Of a stretch of DNA of 14,213 nucleotides, positions 1-7,390 are shown one piece after another. A model generated the notes under the pieces. The model searched no databases, was not told the DNA's origin, and worked only from the letters and a program-made list of their open reading frames with translations. Position 1 is the stretch's first letter. Each line of letters starts with the position of its first letter. The position numbers were made by a program, and so were the translations under genes. This DNA comes from Treponema sp. (lineage in GTDB: Bacteria > Spirochaetota > Spirochaetia > Treponematales > Breznakiellaceae). Location: the NCBI GenBank assembly GCA_031269405.1, contig JAISZE010000151.1, positions 1-14,213 on the forward strand, written 5' to 3'.

Positions 1-111
1 ATGGAATATGAAATCGGCTGCATACGCAAGGACTCCAGGGCGAATTTCGTCATCACCGACGATATGATCGGAGTTAAAAGCGTGTATCTTGAAGGGGAAA
101 AGGTCCTGTAA
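1..111 (+). CDS. C-terminal end of an amidohydrolase, probably N-acetylglucosamine-6-phosphate deacetylase (NagA), 5' end outside window
   Basis: The frame open from base 1 encodes 36 residues and stops at TAA 109-111. The tail has the closing beta-strand pattern of the amidohydrolase superfamily: an 'IGCIRKDSRANFVITDD' stretch, matching the usual 'G.I..G..ADLV..D', then 'VKSVYLEGEKVL', matching 'V..V...G..V'. This fits NagA, which deacetylates GlcNAc-6-phosphate in the cytoplasm and feeds amino-sugar recycling. Other members (dihydroorotase, adenine deaminase, imidazolonepropionase) share the tail, so the specific name is tentative. The ATG at base 1 is very probably internal, because the whole catalytic barrel would lie upstream. 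It converges on the minus-strand gene ending at 153. Confidence 0.5.
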   Translation: MEYEIGCIRKDSRANFVITDDMIGVKSVYLEGEKVL

Positions 112-137
112 AGGTGAAACCGCACCTGTCATAACTA

Positions 138-155
138 TAGGGAAAAAATTCCCTA
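138..155. terminator. Short perfect inverted repeat between convergent genes, possible weak bidirectional terminator
   Basis: TAGGGAA (138-144) and TTCCCTA (149-155) form a perfect 7-bp stem around an A4 loop. It lies in the 41-bp gap between two convergent stop codons, and the minus-strand stop (153-155) is inside the right arm. No run of T follows the stem on either strand, so efficient intrinsic termination is doubtful. A weaker 5-bp stem (AGGTG 112-116 with CACCT 123-127) precedes it. Confidence 0.3.
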
Positions 156-1445
156 GCTTCCCAGTCTTACAAAAGCGTCCTTATACGCAGCTTTGAAGCG
201 CTGTAGCAAAGCGCCGCTTTCACCCAGGTTCACCGGGCCGATAAGGATACGGTAAACTGGTTTTTCGGGACTCCCGGCGCTTTGAACAGCCAGGGGCAGG
301 CTGCGGCCGATTTTGTTTATTTCCATTTCCACTGATTCGGCCTTGCTCAAAGCCGCAACCTGGACATAGTACCTGCCCCGCTCAAGGCTGGCGATAACCG
401 GTACCGAGAAGGTTCCGCCCGCCTGAGGCAGAGGCGCTGCAGGCGGCTGGGACGTATCAGGCTGGGGCTGAAGCGCCGTCTGCTGAGGAGGCGCAGGAAC
501 CTGGGGCGGCTGGGCCTGGCGGACCGGAGGAATAATAAGGGACGGATCGATAATATACTCCCTTTCTGCCTGGGGGCTTGGACGGGCGGCGCCTAACACA
601 TTGGCAGGATCAATAGCCGGAGCCGGTCCTTCAGGGGCTCTGGGTTCCGCAGGTTCCAGGGCGTATTCATAATCATCGCCTTCAGGAGGGGTCCACACTA
701 GTTCGGGGCCGGGTTCGGGAACTACGCCGTCACCGGAAGTATCCCCAGCGGCAATTTCAAGGGCGCCGGTTTCTTCAGGTAACGCAGCAGATTCTTCAGG
801 CGGGGTACTGGTTTCTTCGGGCAGTGCGGCGATCTCTTCAGGTACAGTAACGGTTTCTCCGGCTAAGGCCCCCGTTTCATCAGATAACGCGGCGGCAATT
901 TCAGGGGAGCCGGTTTCTTCAGGTAACGCAGCAGATTCTTCAGGCGGAGTACCGGTTTCCACGGGCAGTGCGGCGATCTCTCCGTTTTCTGGGCTGCCTT
1001 CTTCCAGCAGTCTCTCTTCTTCCAGCAAATCGGGGTTAATACCTTCAGCAGCGGCCAGAGCCGCGGGATCGTGATCGGGATCCCCGGAAGAACCGAGGCC
1101 TTCGGTGAAGCGCGAGAACGCGACAGGATCCGCAGGCTGGTTCATACGGACCCTGCCTATGGAACGGGGCTGGAGCCCCACGGCGCTGGCGGCGTCCCTG
1201 GAAAGAACGACCAGAAGGCCGGGGGTTTCAAGACCCCCTGCGACAATGACCCGGATGGTACGGCCGTTTTCAAGGTTCGTTACATCCACAACAGTGTTCC
1301 GGGGAAAGGAATTGGTAGCCGCGTAGTAGCCGTTATCAGGAAGATCCCCTCCAAGGGAAGCCGAAGCGGCGCCTTCCCAGACCGAAGCGCTCACCAAGAT
1401 CAGCAGAGATGCGGCTATACCGAAAGCAATACCTGTCTTTTTCAT
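153..1445 (-). CDS. Secreted RlpA-like double-psi beta-barrel protein with C-terminal SPOR domain
   Basis: 430 residues. Residues 1-29 are a signal peptide (MKKTG start, hydrophobic core, ASA-type cleavage). Residues about 38-104 resemble the RlpA double-psi beta-barrel: 'FPRNTVVDVTNLENGRTI' matches the LP.GT.V.VTN..NGRS core, followed by a 'LSRDAASAVGL' stretch. The D.GP catalytic segment of lytic RlpA is replaced by 'AGGLETPG' (69-76), so lytic transglycosylase activity is unlikely. Residues about 115-345 are a low-complexity Glu/Pro/Ala linker containing an internal duplication. Residues about 357-428 are a SPOR domain ('RYYVQVAALSKAESVEMEI', then 'YRILIGPV'), a family that binds denuded peptidoglycan at division sites. 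The protein is therefore probably periplasmic and septal. The ATG at 1443-1445 follows an AGGACAGG ribosome-binding site that lies inside the end of the upstream gene (3 bp between them), so the two are co-translated. Confidence 0.85.
   Translation of the reverse strand: MKKTGIAFGIAASLLILVSASVWEGAASASLGGDLPDNGYYAATNSFPRNTVVDVTNLENGRTIRVIVAGGLETPGLLVVLSRDAASAVGLQPRSIGRVRMNQPADPVAFSRFTEGLGSSGDPDHDPAALAAAEGINPDLLEEERLLEEGSPENGEIAALPVETGTPPEESAALPEETGSPEIAAALSDETGALAGETVTVPEEIAALPEETSTPPEESAALPEETGALEIAAGDTSGDGVVPEPGPELVWTPPEGDDYEYALEPAEPRAPEGPAPAIDPANVLGAARPSPQAEREYIIDPSLIIPPVRQAQPPQVPAPPQQTALQPQPDTSQPPAAPLPQAGGTFSVPVIASLERGRYYVQVAALSKAESVEMEINKIGRSLPLAVQSAGSPEKPVYRILIGPVNLGESGALLQRFKAAYKDAFVRLGS
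751..981 (-). repeat. Internal duplication: two 87-bp near-identical copies 144 bp apart
   Basis: Bases 751-837 and 895-981 match at 81 of 87 positions by eye. They lie in the same reading frame of the SPOR protein with a 144-bp (48-codon) offset. In the protein the copies are residues about 155-183 and 203-231, both built around 'TPPEESAALPEETG'. Shorter EETG/EEIA-type units fill the space between them. The array looks like a recently duplicated acidic linker that could change length by slippage. Confidence 0.85.
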
Positions 1446-1448
1446 ATT

Positions 1449-1940
1449 TTACCTGTCCTTCAAATAGGGTAGTATCGCCCTGGCCGCTTCCCGGGCGCGG
1501 GCATATTCATCATCAAAATGAGCGCTGGTTCCGGCGGCAAAACGCTGCTGGTAAATCATTTTTCTCCCGGCTACAGTGAATAGTTTAAGGGAAACGTCCC
1601 GGGGTACTAAAGTTCCGTCTTTGTTTTGATAATCCAGAAGGATAAGAACGAGGTATTCCGCCCCTCCTTCGGAAGCTTCCGCAAAATCAGGCAGCGCTTC
1701 GTCGGGAATATCCCTGGCCGGGGTTTTTTCCAGCCTCAGGATGGTTCCGTTGCTCACGATGTGGCCGGCGTCAAAAAAAACCCCCATAAGCCCGTCTTCC
1801 CAGAGGGTAGAATATTCACCCGCAAAAGTTTCCTGCTGCAGCCCGGTTTCGATCACCAGGAAGGAGACCATGGAAGCCGAAAGGGGAAAAAGCAAAACAG
1901 CCGAAAATACGAGCAAAGCCCCCATGCGTTTTAATATCAT
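1449..1940 (-). CDS. Small secreted protein of unknown function
   Basis: 163 residues that I do not recognise as a named family. Residues 1-23 form a signal peptide (MILKRMG, a long Leu/Val/Phe core, then SAS), with no cysteine lipobox. The mature part starts with 'MVSFLVIETGL' followed by 'YSTLWEDGLMGVFFDAGHIVSN' spread over residues 43-64. It then has an alternating strand pattern ('AEYLVLILLDYQ', 'VSLKLFTVAGRKMIYQQ') ending in an Ala-rich helix. This suggests a compact periplasmic alpha/beta fold. ATG 1938-1940 is preceded by AAGGAGC with 7-nt spacing, a good ribosome-binding site. It is the first gene of a two-gene operon with the SPOR protein, so an envelope or division role is likely by context only. 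Confidence 0.75.
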   Translation of the reverse strand: MILKRMGALLVFSAVLLFPLSASMVSFLVIETGLQQETFAGEYSTLWEDGLMGVFFDAGHIVSNGTILRLEKTPARDIPDEALPDFAEASEGGAEYLVLILLDYQNKDGTLVPRDVSLKLFTVAGRKMIYQQRFAAGTSAHFDDEYARAREAARAILPYLKDR

Positions 1941-1980
1941 CCGTACAGCTCCTTGAATGCGTAACTGGAAAACATAAGCG

Positions 1981-2024
1981 GAAACCGTAAACCCGCAGGT
2001 TCCCGGTTCTCCATTTACAGTTTC
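1981..2024. promoter_or_regulatory. Imperfect dyad (11-nt arms) between divergent operons
   Basis: GAAACCGTAAA (1981-1991) and TTTACAGTTTC (2014-2024) are reverse complements with one mismatch, separated by 22 bp. The right arm contains the TTTACA -35 hexamer of the plus-strand promoter. Arm centres are about 33 bp apart, near three helical turns, so a protein could bind both on one DNA face. It lies in the 110-bp gap between the divergent genes starting at 1940 (minus) and 2051 (plus) and could control either. No clear -10/-35 pair was found for the minus direction. Confidence 0.4.
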
Positions 2025-2042
2025 GGCATAAAAGGTTTTAAT
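2014..2042 (+). promoter_or_regulatory. Sigma70-type promoter for the antiterminator / sugar / molybdenum-hydroxylase operon
   Basis: TTTACA (2014-2019), 17 bp, TTTAAT (2037-2042): each hexamer matches consensus at five of six positions and the spacing is optimal. The predicted transcription start is about 2048-2050, immediately before the ATG at 2051, leaving essentially no 5' leader. The only purine-rich stretch (AAAAGG, about 2030-2035) is 15 nt from the ATG and would be upstream of the transcript start. This suggests a leaderless mRNA. Confidence 0.55.
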
Positions 2043-2050
2043 CTTAATCC

Positions 2051-2581
2051 ATGAACTACTACGCCCTCCAGGTTAAAACCAGGGGAGAAGAAAAGTATAT
2101 CAAACTTTTCAAAGCCCTTCATCCTGAAATTACGCTGCCTGTTTATTTTCCCCAGCGCGCCCTGGATATACGCAGGAGAGGAAAAATAATCCACACCAAA
2201 GCCGCTGTTTTTCCGGGCTATGTTTTCATAGAACTCAGCAGGGACGACAGTATACTCAATTACCACTGGGCCTTCCGCCGTACCGAGGGATTCTACCGCT
2301 TTTTGCGCTCCAATCAGGACATAGTCCCCCTGGCGGACCGGGATCTGGAGATGGTTCTCCATTTTATCAGGCAAACAGGGTCCGTAGCCGGGAAATCCAG
2401 GGTAACGTTTGACGAAAACTCCAAAATTGTTGTTATCGAAGGCCCCCTTTCGGGACTTGAGGGAAAGATAATAAAGGTCGATAAAAGAAAAGGGAGGGCA
2501 AAAATAAAGCTGGATCTTTATGATGATTCCTTTACTATCGACCTTGCGTTTGAGGTTCTGGAAACAGCGCCGCAGAAGTAA
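2051..2581 (+). CDS. NusG-paralogue processive antiterminator, LoaP/UpxY/RfaH type
   Basis: 176 residues, with the architecture of a specialised NusG. The NGN domain (about 1-110) starts with 'MNYYALQVKTRGEEKYIKLF' and contains the hallmark 'FPGYVFIE' (54-61). The KOW domain (about 125-172) has 'GPLSGLEGKIIKVDKRKGRA', typical of the LoaP group, whose basic KOW face binds RNA. Such proteins join RNA polymerase and suppress termination in long surface-polysaccharide or natural-product operons. Housekeeping nusG normally sits beside secE/rpl genes; this one heads a sugar-modification operon, which fits the specialised paralogue. The start is fixed by an in-frame TAA at 2039-2041 and by the NGN domain beginning at residue 1. 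There is no Shine-Dalgarno at usable distance. The next gene starts 27 bp downstream, where no terminator is visible. Confidence 0.88.
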   Translation: MNYYALQVKTRGEEKYIKLFKALHPEITLPVYFPQRALDIRRRGKIIHTKAAVFPGYVFIELSRDDSILNYHWAFRRTEGFYRFLRSNQDIVPLADRDLEMVLHFIRQTGSVAGKSRVTFDENSKIVVIEGPLSGLEGKIIKVDKRKGRAKIKLDLYDDSFTIDLAFEVLETAPQK

Positions 2582-2608
2582 AAAATCCGGCTTTTTGCCA
2601 AACAAAAG

Positions 2609-4111
2609 ATGACTACATTTAAATCCGGCCGTTTATACATTATCGGCGCCGGTTTCGCCGGACAGACGCTTGCGAAAGAAATACGGGAAAAGGGGATTTA
2701 CGGGGAAGTCGTAGCCTTTCTGGACGATGATCCTGAAAAAATAGGCCGCCGCCTGGACGGGATCCCTGTACTGGGGCCTATACGGGATGTGGCGCGGCTC
2801 CTCCGCCTCCACCCCGCAGACGAGGCCATTATCGCTATCCCTAGCGCTTCGAAGGAATACCTCAAGGACATCTACCAGATCCTTAAAAACGCGGGATTCG
2901 AAAAAATCCGTATACTCCCGGGAATTTCCCAGATTATCGAAGTGGACGCCCACTTTATCCAGACCCGGTCCATTGATCCCCAGGATCTTCTGGGCCGTAC
3001 CCCTGTAGCGGTCAACCTCAGGCAGAGCCTGGCCTACCTCAGGGGCAAGCGGGTCCTGGTAACCGGCGCAGGGGGTTCCATAGGCAGCGAACTTTGCAGG
3101 CAGCTCCTCTCAGGCGGGGCCTCCAGGCTCTATCTTTTCGGGCACGGGGAAAATTCGATTTACCAGATCGACAGGGAACTCCGGCTTCTCCAGGAAGAGG
3201 GAGTAGGCGAAAAGGCCGTCCTGGTGCCTGTAATCGGGGACCTCAGGGACCGGGACTACATGGACTGGATCCTGGCCCACCTCAGGGCCGATGTGGTTTT
3301 CCATACAGCCGCTTACAAGCATGTGCCTATGATGGAAGAAAACCCCGTGGCTTCTATCGAAAACAACCTCTTCGGCACGGACAATCTTATCGCCGCCGCG
3401 AGGAACCACAGGGTAAAGCGGTTTGTCCATATAACCACCGACAAGGCTGTGGAGCCTGTTTCCGTGTACGGCGTCTCCAAGTACCTTTGCGAGGAACTGG
3501 TTTTGCAGGCAGCAAGGGACGAAACCGCTGCGGACGCTTCAGGTTCATCCTTTATGGTAGTGCGTTTCGGCAATGTTCTGGGCTCCAGGGGTTCGATTAT
3601 GCCCCTATTCCAAAGGCAGATCGAAAAGGGCGGACCGGTAACGGTTACCCACCCTGACGTGCGCCGCTGGTTTATGACCATACCCGAAGCCTGTTCCCTG
3701 GTGCTCAAAGCAGGGGGGGTGGGCGAAAACGGCAGCCTCTACCTTCTGGACATGGGCGAGCCTGTACGGATACTGGATCTGGCGGAACAGATGATCCGCT
3801 TCTACGGCCTTATTCCCCAGGAGGATATCAAAATAGAATACACCGGGCTGCGGCCCGGTGAAAGGCTGGATGAAAAACTCTGGTGGGACGATGAAGAACC
3901 CAGGCCCACTCCTTTTGACCGGATTCTCAAAGTAGACCGGAAGTTCCCTGCAGGGCCGGATATAGTTTCAATCCTGGAAGCCCTCATGCCCGTTTGCCGC
4001 TTGAATCCGTCAGAGCCCGGAAAATACCGGGACAGCGCCCTTCTCAGGGAAATCCTGAAAACGGCGGTCCCCAGTTACGCCCGGGAAACCCTGAGCCCTG
4101 TCCATGCCTAG
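2609..4111 (+). CDS. Soluble CapD/PglF-family nucleotide-sugar 4,6-dehydratase
   Basis: 500 residues. The first Rossmann domain (about 8-110, 'IIGAGFAGQT') is the regulatory-type domain found in WbpM/PglF proteins. The second (from 148, 'VLVTGAGGSIGSEL') is the catalytic short-chain dehydrogenase domain with NAD(P)-binding TGxxGxxG. The catalytic core is 'TTDKAVEPVSVYGVSK' (276-291): T277-D278-K279 as in UDP-GlcNAc 4,6-dehydratases, with Y287 and K291 forming YxxxK. 'RWFMTIPEA' and 'TGLRPGERLDEKL' are also family signatures. The expected reaction is UDP-GlcNAc to the UDP-4-keto-6-deoxy sugar. The four N-terminal membrane helices of full PglF/WbpM are missing, so the enzyme should be cytoplasmic. 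The start ATG lacks a clear ribosome-binding site. It overlaps the aminotransferase by 8 bp, as expected for consecutive steps. Confidence 0.9.
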   Translation: MTTFKSGRLYIIGAGFAGQTLAKEIREKGIYGEVVAFLDDDPEKIGRRLDGIPVLGPIRDVARLLRLHPADEAIIAIPSASKEYLKDIYQILKNAGFEKIRILPGISQIIEVDAHFIQTRSIDPQDLLGRTPVAVNLRQSLAYLRGKRVLVTGAGGSIGSELCRQLLSGGASRLYLFGHGENSIYQIDRELRLLQEEGVGEKAVLVPVIGDLRDRDYMDWILAHLRADVVFHTAAYKHVPMMEENPVASIENNLFGTDNLIAAARNHRVKRFVHITTDKAVEPVSVYGVSKYLCEELVLQAARDETAADASGSSFMVVRFGNVLGSRGSIMPLFQRQIEKGGPVTVTHPDVRRWFMTIPEACSLVLKAGGVGENGSLYLLDMGEPVRILDLAEQMIRFYGLIPQEDIKIEYTGLRPGERLDEKLWWDDEEPRPTPFDRILKVDRKFPAGPDIVSILEALMPVCRLNPSEPGKYRDSALLREILKTAVPSYARETLSPVHA

Positions 4112-5300
4112 CCGCTCCGAACCCATACCCTTCTCCCGGCCCTTCACAGGGAAGGAGGAAGAAGATGCTGTAATCAGGGTCCTCCGCTCCGGCTGGCTGA
4201 CTACAGGGAAAGAAACGCTTGCCTTTGAATCTGAATTCGGGGCTTTTGTGAAAACCCCCTGTCTGGCGGTGAATTCTGCAACATCAGGGCTCCACCTGGC
4301 CCTGGAAGCCTGCGGCACAGGTCCCGGAGACCTGGTCCTGGTCCCTTCCTACACCTTCACCTCTACTGCGGAAGTGGTGCGCTACCTGGGGGCTGAAACG
4401 GTTTTTGTCGATGTCGCGCCGGGAACTTTTCATATCGATCCCCTGAAGCTGGAAACAACCCTGGAACAACTCCCTCCGGGAAAAGCCAGGGCGGTCATCC
4501 CGGTCCACTACGGCGGCCTTCCCTGCGATATGGAGGCGGTTCTCTCGATTGCGGAAAAATACCGGCTCAAGGTAATTGAAGACGCCGCCCATTCCTTTCC
4601 CTCCCCCCTGCCGCCAAGCTCCCGTGTTCCCGCAGGCTCTTTTGCAGGCGCCGCAGGTGACGCCGGGGTGTTTTCGTTTTACGCCACCAAAACGATTACC
4701 ACAGGCGAAGGCGGCATGATCGCTTCCAAAAATCCCGGTATGATCAAACGCATGTCGGTTATGCGCTCCCACGGCATAGACCGGAGCGTCTGGAACCGCT
4801 ACACGGATACCAAAGCCTCCTGGTACTACGAAGTGATCGCCCCGGGTTTCAAGTACAATATACCGGACCTCCTTTCCGCTATCGGCAGGGTTCAGCTTTC
4901 CAGGGCTATGCTATTTTTGGCCATGAGGCAGGACATAGCCGCAGCTTACGACAGGGCCTTTGCAGGGGACGAACGCTTCACCCTCCCGCCTTCGGGCCCC
5001 GGCGACGCCCGGCACCTCTACCCGTTGCGGCTTAATCCCGAAAGGCTTAGTATCACGAGGGATGAATTTATTGAGAAACTCCAGGAACAGGGAGTCGGCG
5101 TGTCGGTCCATTTTATCCCCCTCCATACGATGCCGTACTATAAAAAACGCTATAAGCTCAAAGACGACGATTTTCCCGAATCCCTTTCTTCTTTCCGCCG
5201 GGTTATATCCCTTCCCATCTGGCCGGGCATGACAGGGGCTCAGGTAGAACGGGTTATCACGGTGGTCAAAGAACTGGGTTTTGCGTATACTATTGCATAA
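4104..5300 (+). CDS. DegT/DnrJ/EryC1-family PLP-dependent sugar aminotransferase
   Basis: 398 residues, normal for the family. The N-terminus 'IPFSRPFTGKEEEDAV' and 'SGWLTTGKET' are typical of the group. 'NSATSGLHLAL' (57-67) binds the PLP phosphate. 'VIEDAAHSF' (157-165) carries the Asp that contacts the PLP ring nitrogen (D160). 'FSFYATKTITTGEGG' (190-204) carries the Schiff-base lysine K196. 'GFKYNIPDLLSAIG' is the usual second-subunit contribution. The expected role is to add an amino group at C4 of the keto sugar made by the preceding dehydratase, with glutamate as donor, giving a UDP-4-amino-4,6-dideoxy sugar as in PglE or WecE. No acetyltransferase follows, so the final sugar cannot be named. 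The start lies in an 8-bp overlap with the dehydratase and has no obvious Shine-Dalgarno, which suggests translational coupling. Confidence 0.9.
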   Translation: MPSRSEPIPFSRPFTGKEEEDAVIRVLRSGWLTTGKETLAFESEFGAFVKTPCLAVNSATSGLHLALEACGTGPGDLVLVPSYTFTSTAEVVRYLGAETVFVDVAPGTFHIDPLKLETTLEQLPPGKARAVIPVHYGGLPCDMEAVLSIAEKYRLKVIEDAAHSFPSPLPPSSRVPAGSFAGAAGDAGVFSFYATKTITTGEGGMIASKNPGMIKRMSVMRSHGIDRSVWNRYTDTKASWYYEVIAPGFKYNIPDLLSAIGRVQLSRAMLFLAMRQDIAAAYDRAFAGDERFTLPPSGPGDARHLYPLRLNPERLSITRDEFIEKLQEQGVGVSVHFIPLHTMPYYKKRYKLKDDDFPESLSSFRRVISLPIWPGMTGAQVERVITVVKELGFAYTIA

Positions 5301-5302
5301 CC

Positions 5303-7390
5303 GTGTTTGTTGAAGATATATCGGTCAGAGGCATGCTGCATGCCCTGACTATACGATCCCCTTCTGCCCGGGGCCATCTGGTCAGTATAGAAACTCCTAA
5401 ATTCCCCGGCTCCTATACCCTTATAACAGCGGCCCAGATTCCCGGGAAAAACCAGCTCGAAGATTTTTCCGTCCCTATTCTTGCGTCAGACACGGTCTCG
5501 TACATCGGCGAACCTGTGGCCCTTCTGGTAGGCCCTGAAGAGGCGAAACTTGAAGACTACGCCGGCAGGTGTACCGTTGTTGTCCGGGAAGAAGCTCCTG
5601 ATTTTTCCGGTAAGGCCCTCTCTGAAGAGAGTATCGCAAAGAAACGGGAATATACCGAAGGGGATCTGGAGGCGCTTTTTTCCGGCGCCGAATCCGTGGT
5701 AAAAGGCGTGTATACCACTGCCATCCAGGAACACTGGTATTCGGAGCCCCACGGCGCCGTGGCGGTATTCGGGAATGGGAAGATAAGCATCCATACCGCC
5801 ACCCAGTGGCCCTTTCATGTAAAGCGTTCGGCAGCGAAGGTTTTAAAGATGGATCCCTCTGCGGTGGATGTAGACCCCGCGCAAATCGGGGTGCATCTTG
5901 ACGGGAAGCTCTGGTATCCCTCCCTTATTTCCTGCCACGCCGCCTTAGGGGCTTTTATCACCAGGAAGCCGGTAAAACTCATGCTAACCAGGGAAGAGGA
6001 TTACTGCTATTCCCCAAAACGGAACAAGACGGAGATTCATATACGCAGCGCTCTGGGCAGTAAAGGGGAAATCCTGGGAACCGGGATCCGGGTAACGGCG
6101 GAAACAGGGGCGCAGAACGTCTTTGCCGGTGAAATCCTGGATCATACCTGCCTGGGATGCCTGGGAATCTACCGGCTGGGCAAAATCGATCTCCAGGGAA
6201 TTGCGGTAAAAACCAATATCCCCCCTCAGGGGCCCCTGGGGGGCTTCGGCCTTTCCCAGGGATTTTTCGCCATTGAACGCCATGTATCCCGTATAGCGGA
6301 CAGCCTGGGAGAAGATCCCGCTGAATGGCGGAAAAAAAACTGTCTGGCAAAAAACAACAGCCTCGCCATCGGCATACCCCTTAAAAACCAGGCCCCTGTA
6401 ACGGAACTCATTGATACAGCAGCGGCTATGAGCGACTATTACCGCCGCTGGGCTTCCTATGAACTGCTCAGGAGAAACAGGAAGGGCAAAGAATGGGACA
6501 TCAATTCCGAACCTCTCAGGGGCATGGGAATCGCCGCAGCCTACCAGGGTTCGGGCCTGCTCTACAGCGGATCCGACAAGGGCGCTTACAGCGTCGAGCT
6601 GACACTGGAAAAGGACGGCGCCTTGGAGATAAAAACCAGCATCGCCTCAGCAGGGGTCGAAAACATCCGTATATGGCGGACCTTCGCCTCAGAGATCCTC
6701 TCGGTAAACGCGGCCCAGGTCAGGGTGCAGTGCGGAACCGGCGCTCCCGATTCCGGTCCCGGCTGCCTTTCCCGGAATATTTCGGTAATTACCAGGCTTG
6801 TGGAAAAATGCTGCCAGGCGATACGGAAACAACGTTTCCGGGATCCCCTTCCTATAACCGTGCGCCGTTCTGTACGGCCAGGCAAAATCACCCCCTGGGG
6901 ACGCGAAAACGGTGAAAAGCCTGCTGATCCCAACGCCTTCGCCAGGCCGGGATGGGGCGCCGCTGCGGTGGAAATAGAAATTGACACTATCTCCCTGGTA
7001 CCCAGGATCAGGGGGATATGGATTGCCGTAGACGGCGGCAGGATCCATTCCCAGGCCAGAGCGCGGCATTCGCTAAAAACCTCGGTTATCCAGGCCCTGG
7101 ACTGGTGCAGCCGGGAGGCCCTGGACTACGACCAGGGCCGTATCTCCCGGGGCTTCCTGGGAGGATATACTATCTCAGGGCCTATGGAGATACCTCCTAT
7201 ACACATCGACTTTCTGTGGAATGACAACAGCCCTCCTAAGGGCATAGGGGAACTTCCTTTCTCCTGTATCCCAGCGGCGTATGTCCAGGCCGTTTCCCAG
7301 GCCATGGATTATCCTTTTGAAAAACTTCCTGTAACCGCCCAGGATGTCTGGGAAGCGGCGCAGCTTAAAAAGACCGGGGAGGGGGCATGA
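5303..7390 (+). CDS. Molybdopterin-binding large subunit of a divergent xanthine dehydrogenase-family hydroxylase
   Basis: 695 residues, slightly shorter than the usual 750-780. Residues 4-75 are the a/b hammerhead ('GMLHALTIRSPSA', 'VSYIGEPVALLVG'). About 120-690 are the two Mo-binding domains. Recognisable parts: 'TATQWPF' (165-171), with Q168 at the Mo-contact Gln; 'PVKLMLTREEDYCYSPKR' (223-240); 'GGFGLSQGFFAIERHV' (313-328); and 'KGIGELPF' (646-653), with E650 at the catalytic glutamate. Two motifs are altered: the GGGFGGK loop reads 'IGVHLDGK' (195-202), and the RGFG arginine is G313 ('PLGGFG'). The QGxGxxT segment is also weak ('SAGVENIRIWRT'). It should pair with the Fe-S and FAD subunits that follow, but the substrate is unknown. 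A GTG start 2 bp after the aminotransferase stop is chosen because the domain needs the residues before M11 (ATG 5333). No Shine-Dalgarno is visible. Confidence 0.85.
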   Translation: MFVEDISVRGMLHALTIRSPSARGHLVSIETPKFPGSYTLITAAQIPGKNQLEDFSVPILASDTVSYIGEPVALLVGPEEAKLEDYAGRCTVVVREEAPDFSGKALSEESIAKKREYTEGDLEALFSGAESVVKGVYTTAIQEHWYSEPHGAVAVFGNGKISIHTATQWPFHVKRSAAKVLKMDPSAVDVDPAQIGVHLDGKLWYPSLISCHAALGAFITRKPVKLMLTREEDYCYSPKRNKTEIHIRSALGSKGEILGTGIRVTAETGAQNVFAGEILDHTCLGCLGIYRLGKIDLQGIAVKTNIPPQGPLGGFGLSQGFFAIERHVSRIADSLGEDPAEWRKKNCLAKNNSLAIGIPLKNQAPVTELIDTAAAMSDYYRRWASYELLRRNRKGKEWDINSEPLRGMGIAAAYQGSGLLYSGSDKGAYSVELTLEKDGALEIKTSIASAGVENIRIWRTFASEILSVNAAQVRVQCGTGAPDSGPGCLSRNISVITRLVEKCCQAIRKQRFRDPLPITVRRSVRPGKITPWGRENGEKPADPNAFARPGWGAAAVEIEIDTISLVPRIRGIWIAVDGGRIHSQARARHSLKTSVIQALDWCSREALDYDQGRISRGFLGGYTISGPMEIPPIHIDFLWNDNSPPKGIGELPFSCIPAAYVQAVSQAMDYPFEKLPVTAQDVWEAAQLKKTGEGA

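Noticed and set aside
2588..2600. Attenuator hairpin between the antiterminator and dehydratase genes
   Set aside because: GGC-TTTTT-GCC is only a 3-bp stem; not supportable.
2015..2605. Long minus-strand open frame antisense to the antiterminator
   Set aside because: Mirror of a real gene in another frame; no recognisable domain, no ribosome-binding site, and the plus strand encodes a clear NusG paralogue. Similar antisense frames at 9827-10393 and 4284-4772, and the out-of-frame plus-strand frame 3094-3657, were dismissed for the same reason.
5880..5910. Frameshift or sequencing error explaining the missing GGGFGGK motif in the large subunit
   Set aside because: Flanking family sequence ('VDVDPAQ' before, 'LWYPSLISCHAALGAF' after) stays aligned in one frame, so the change is substitution, not a shift.
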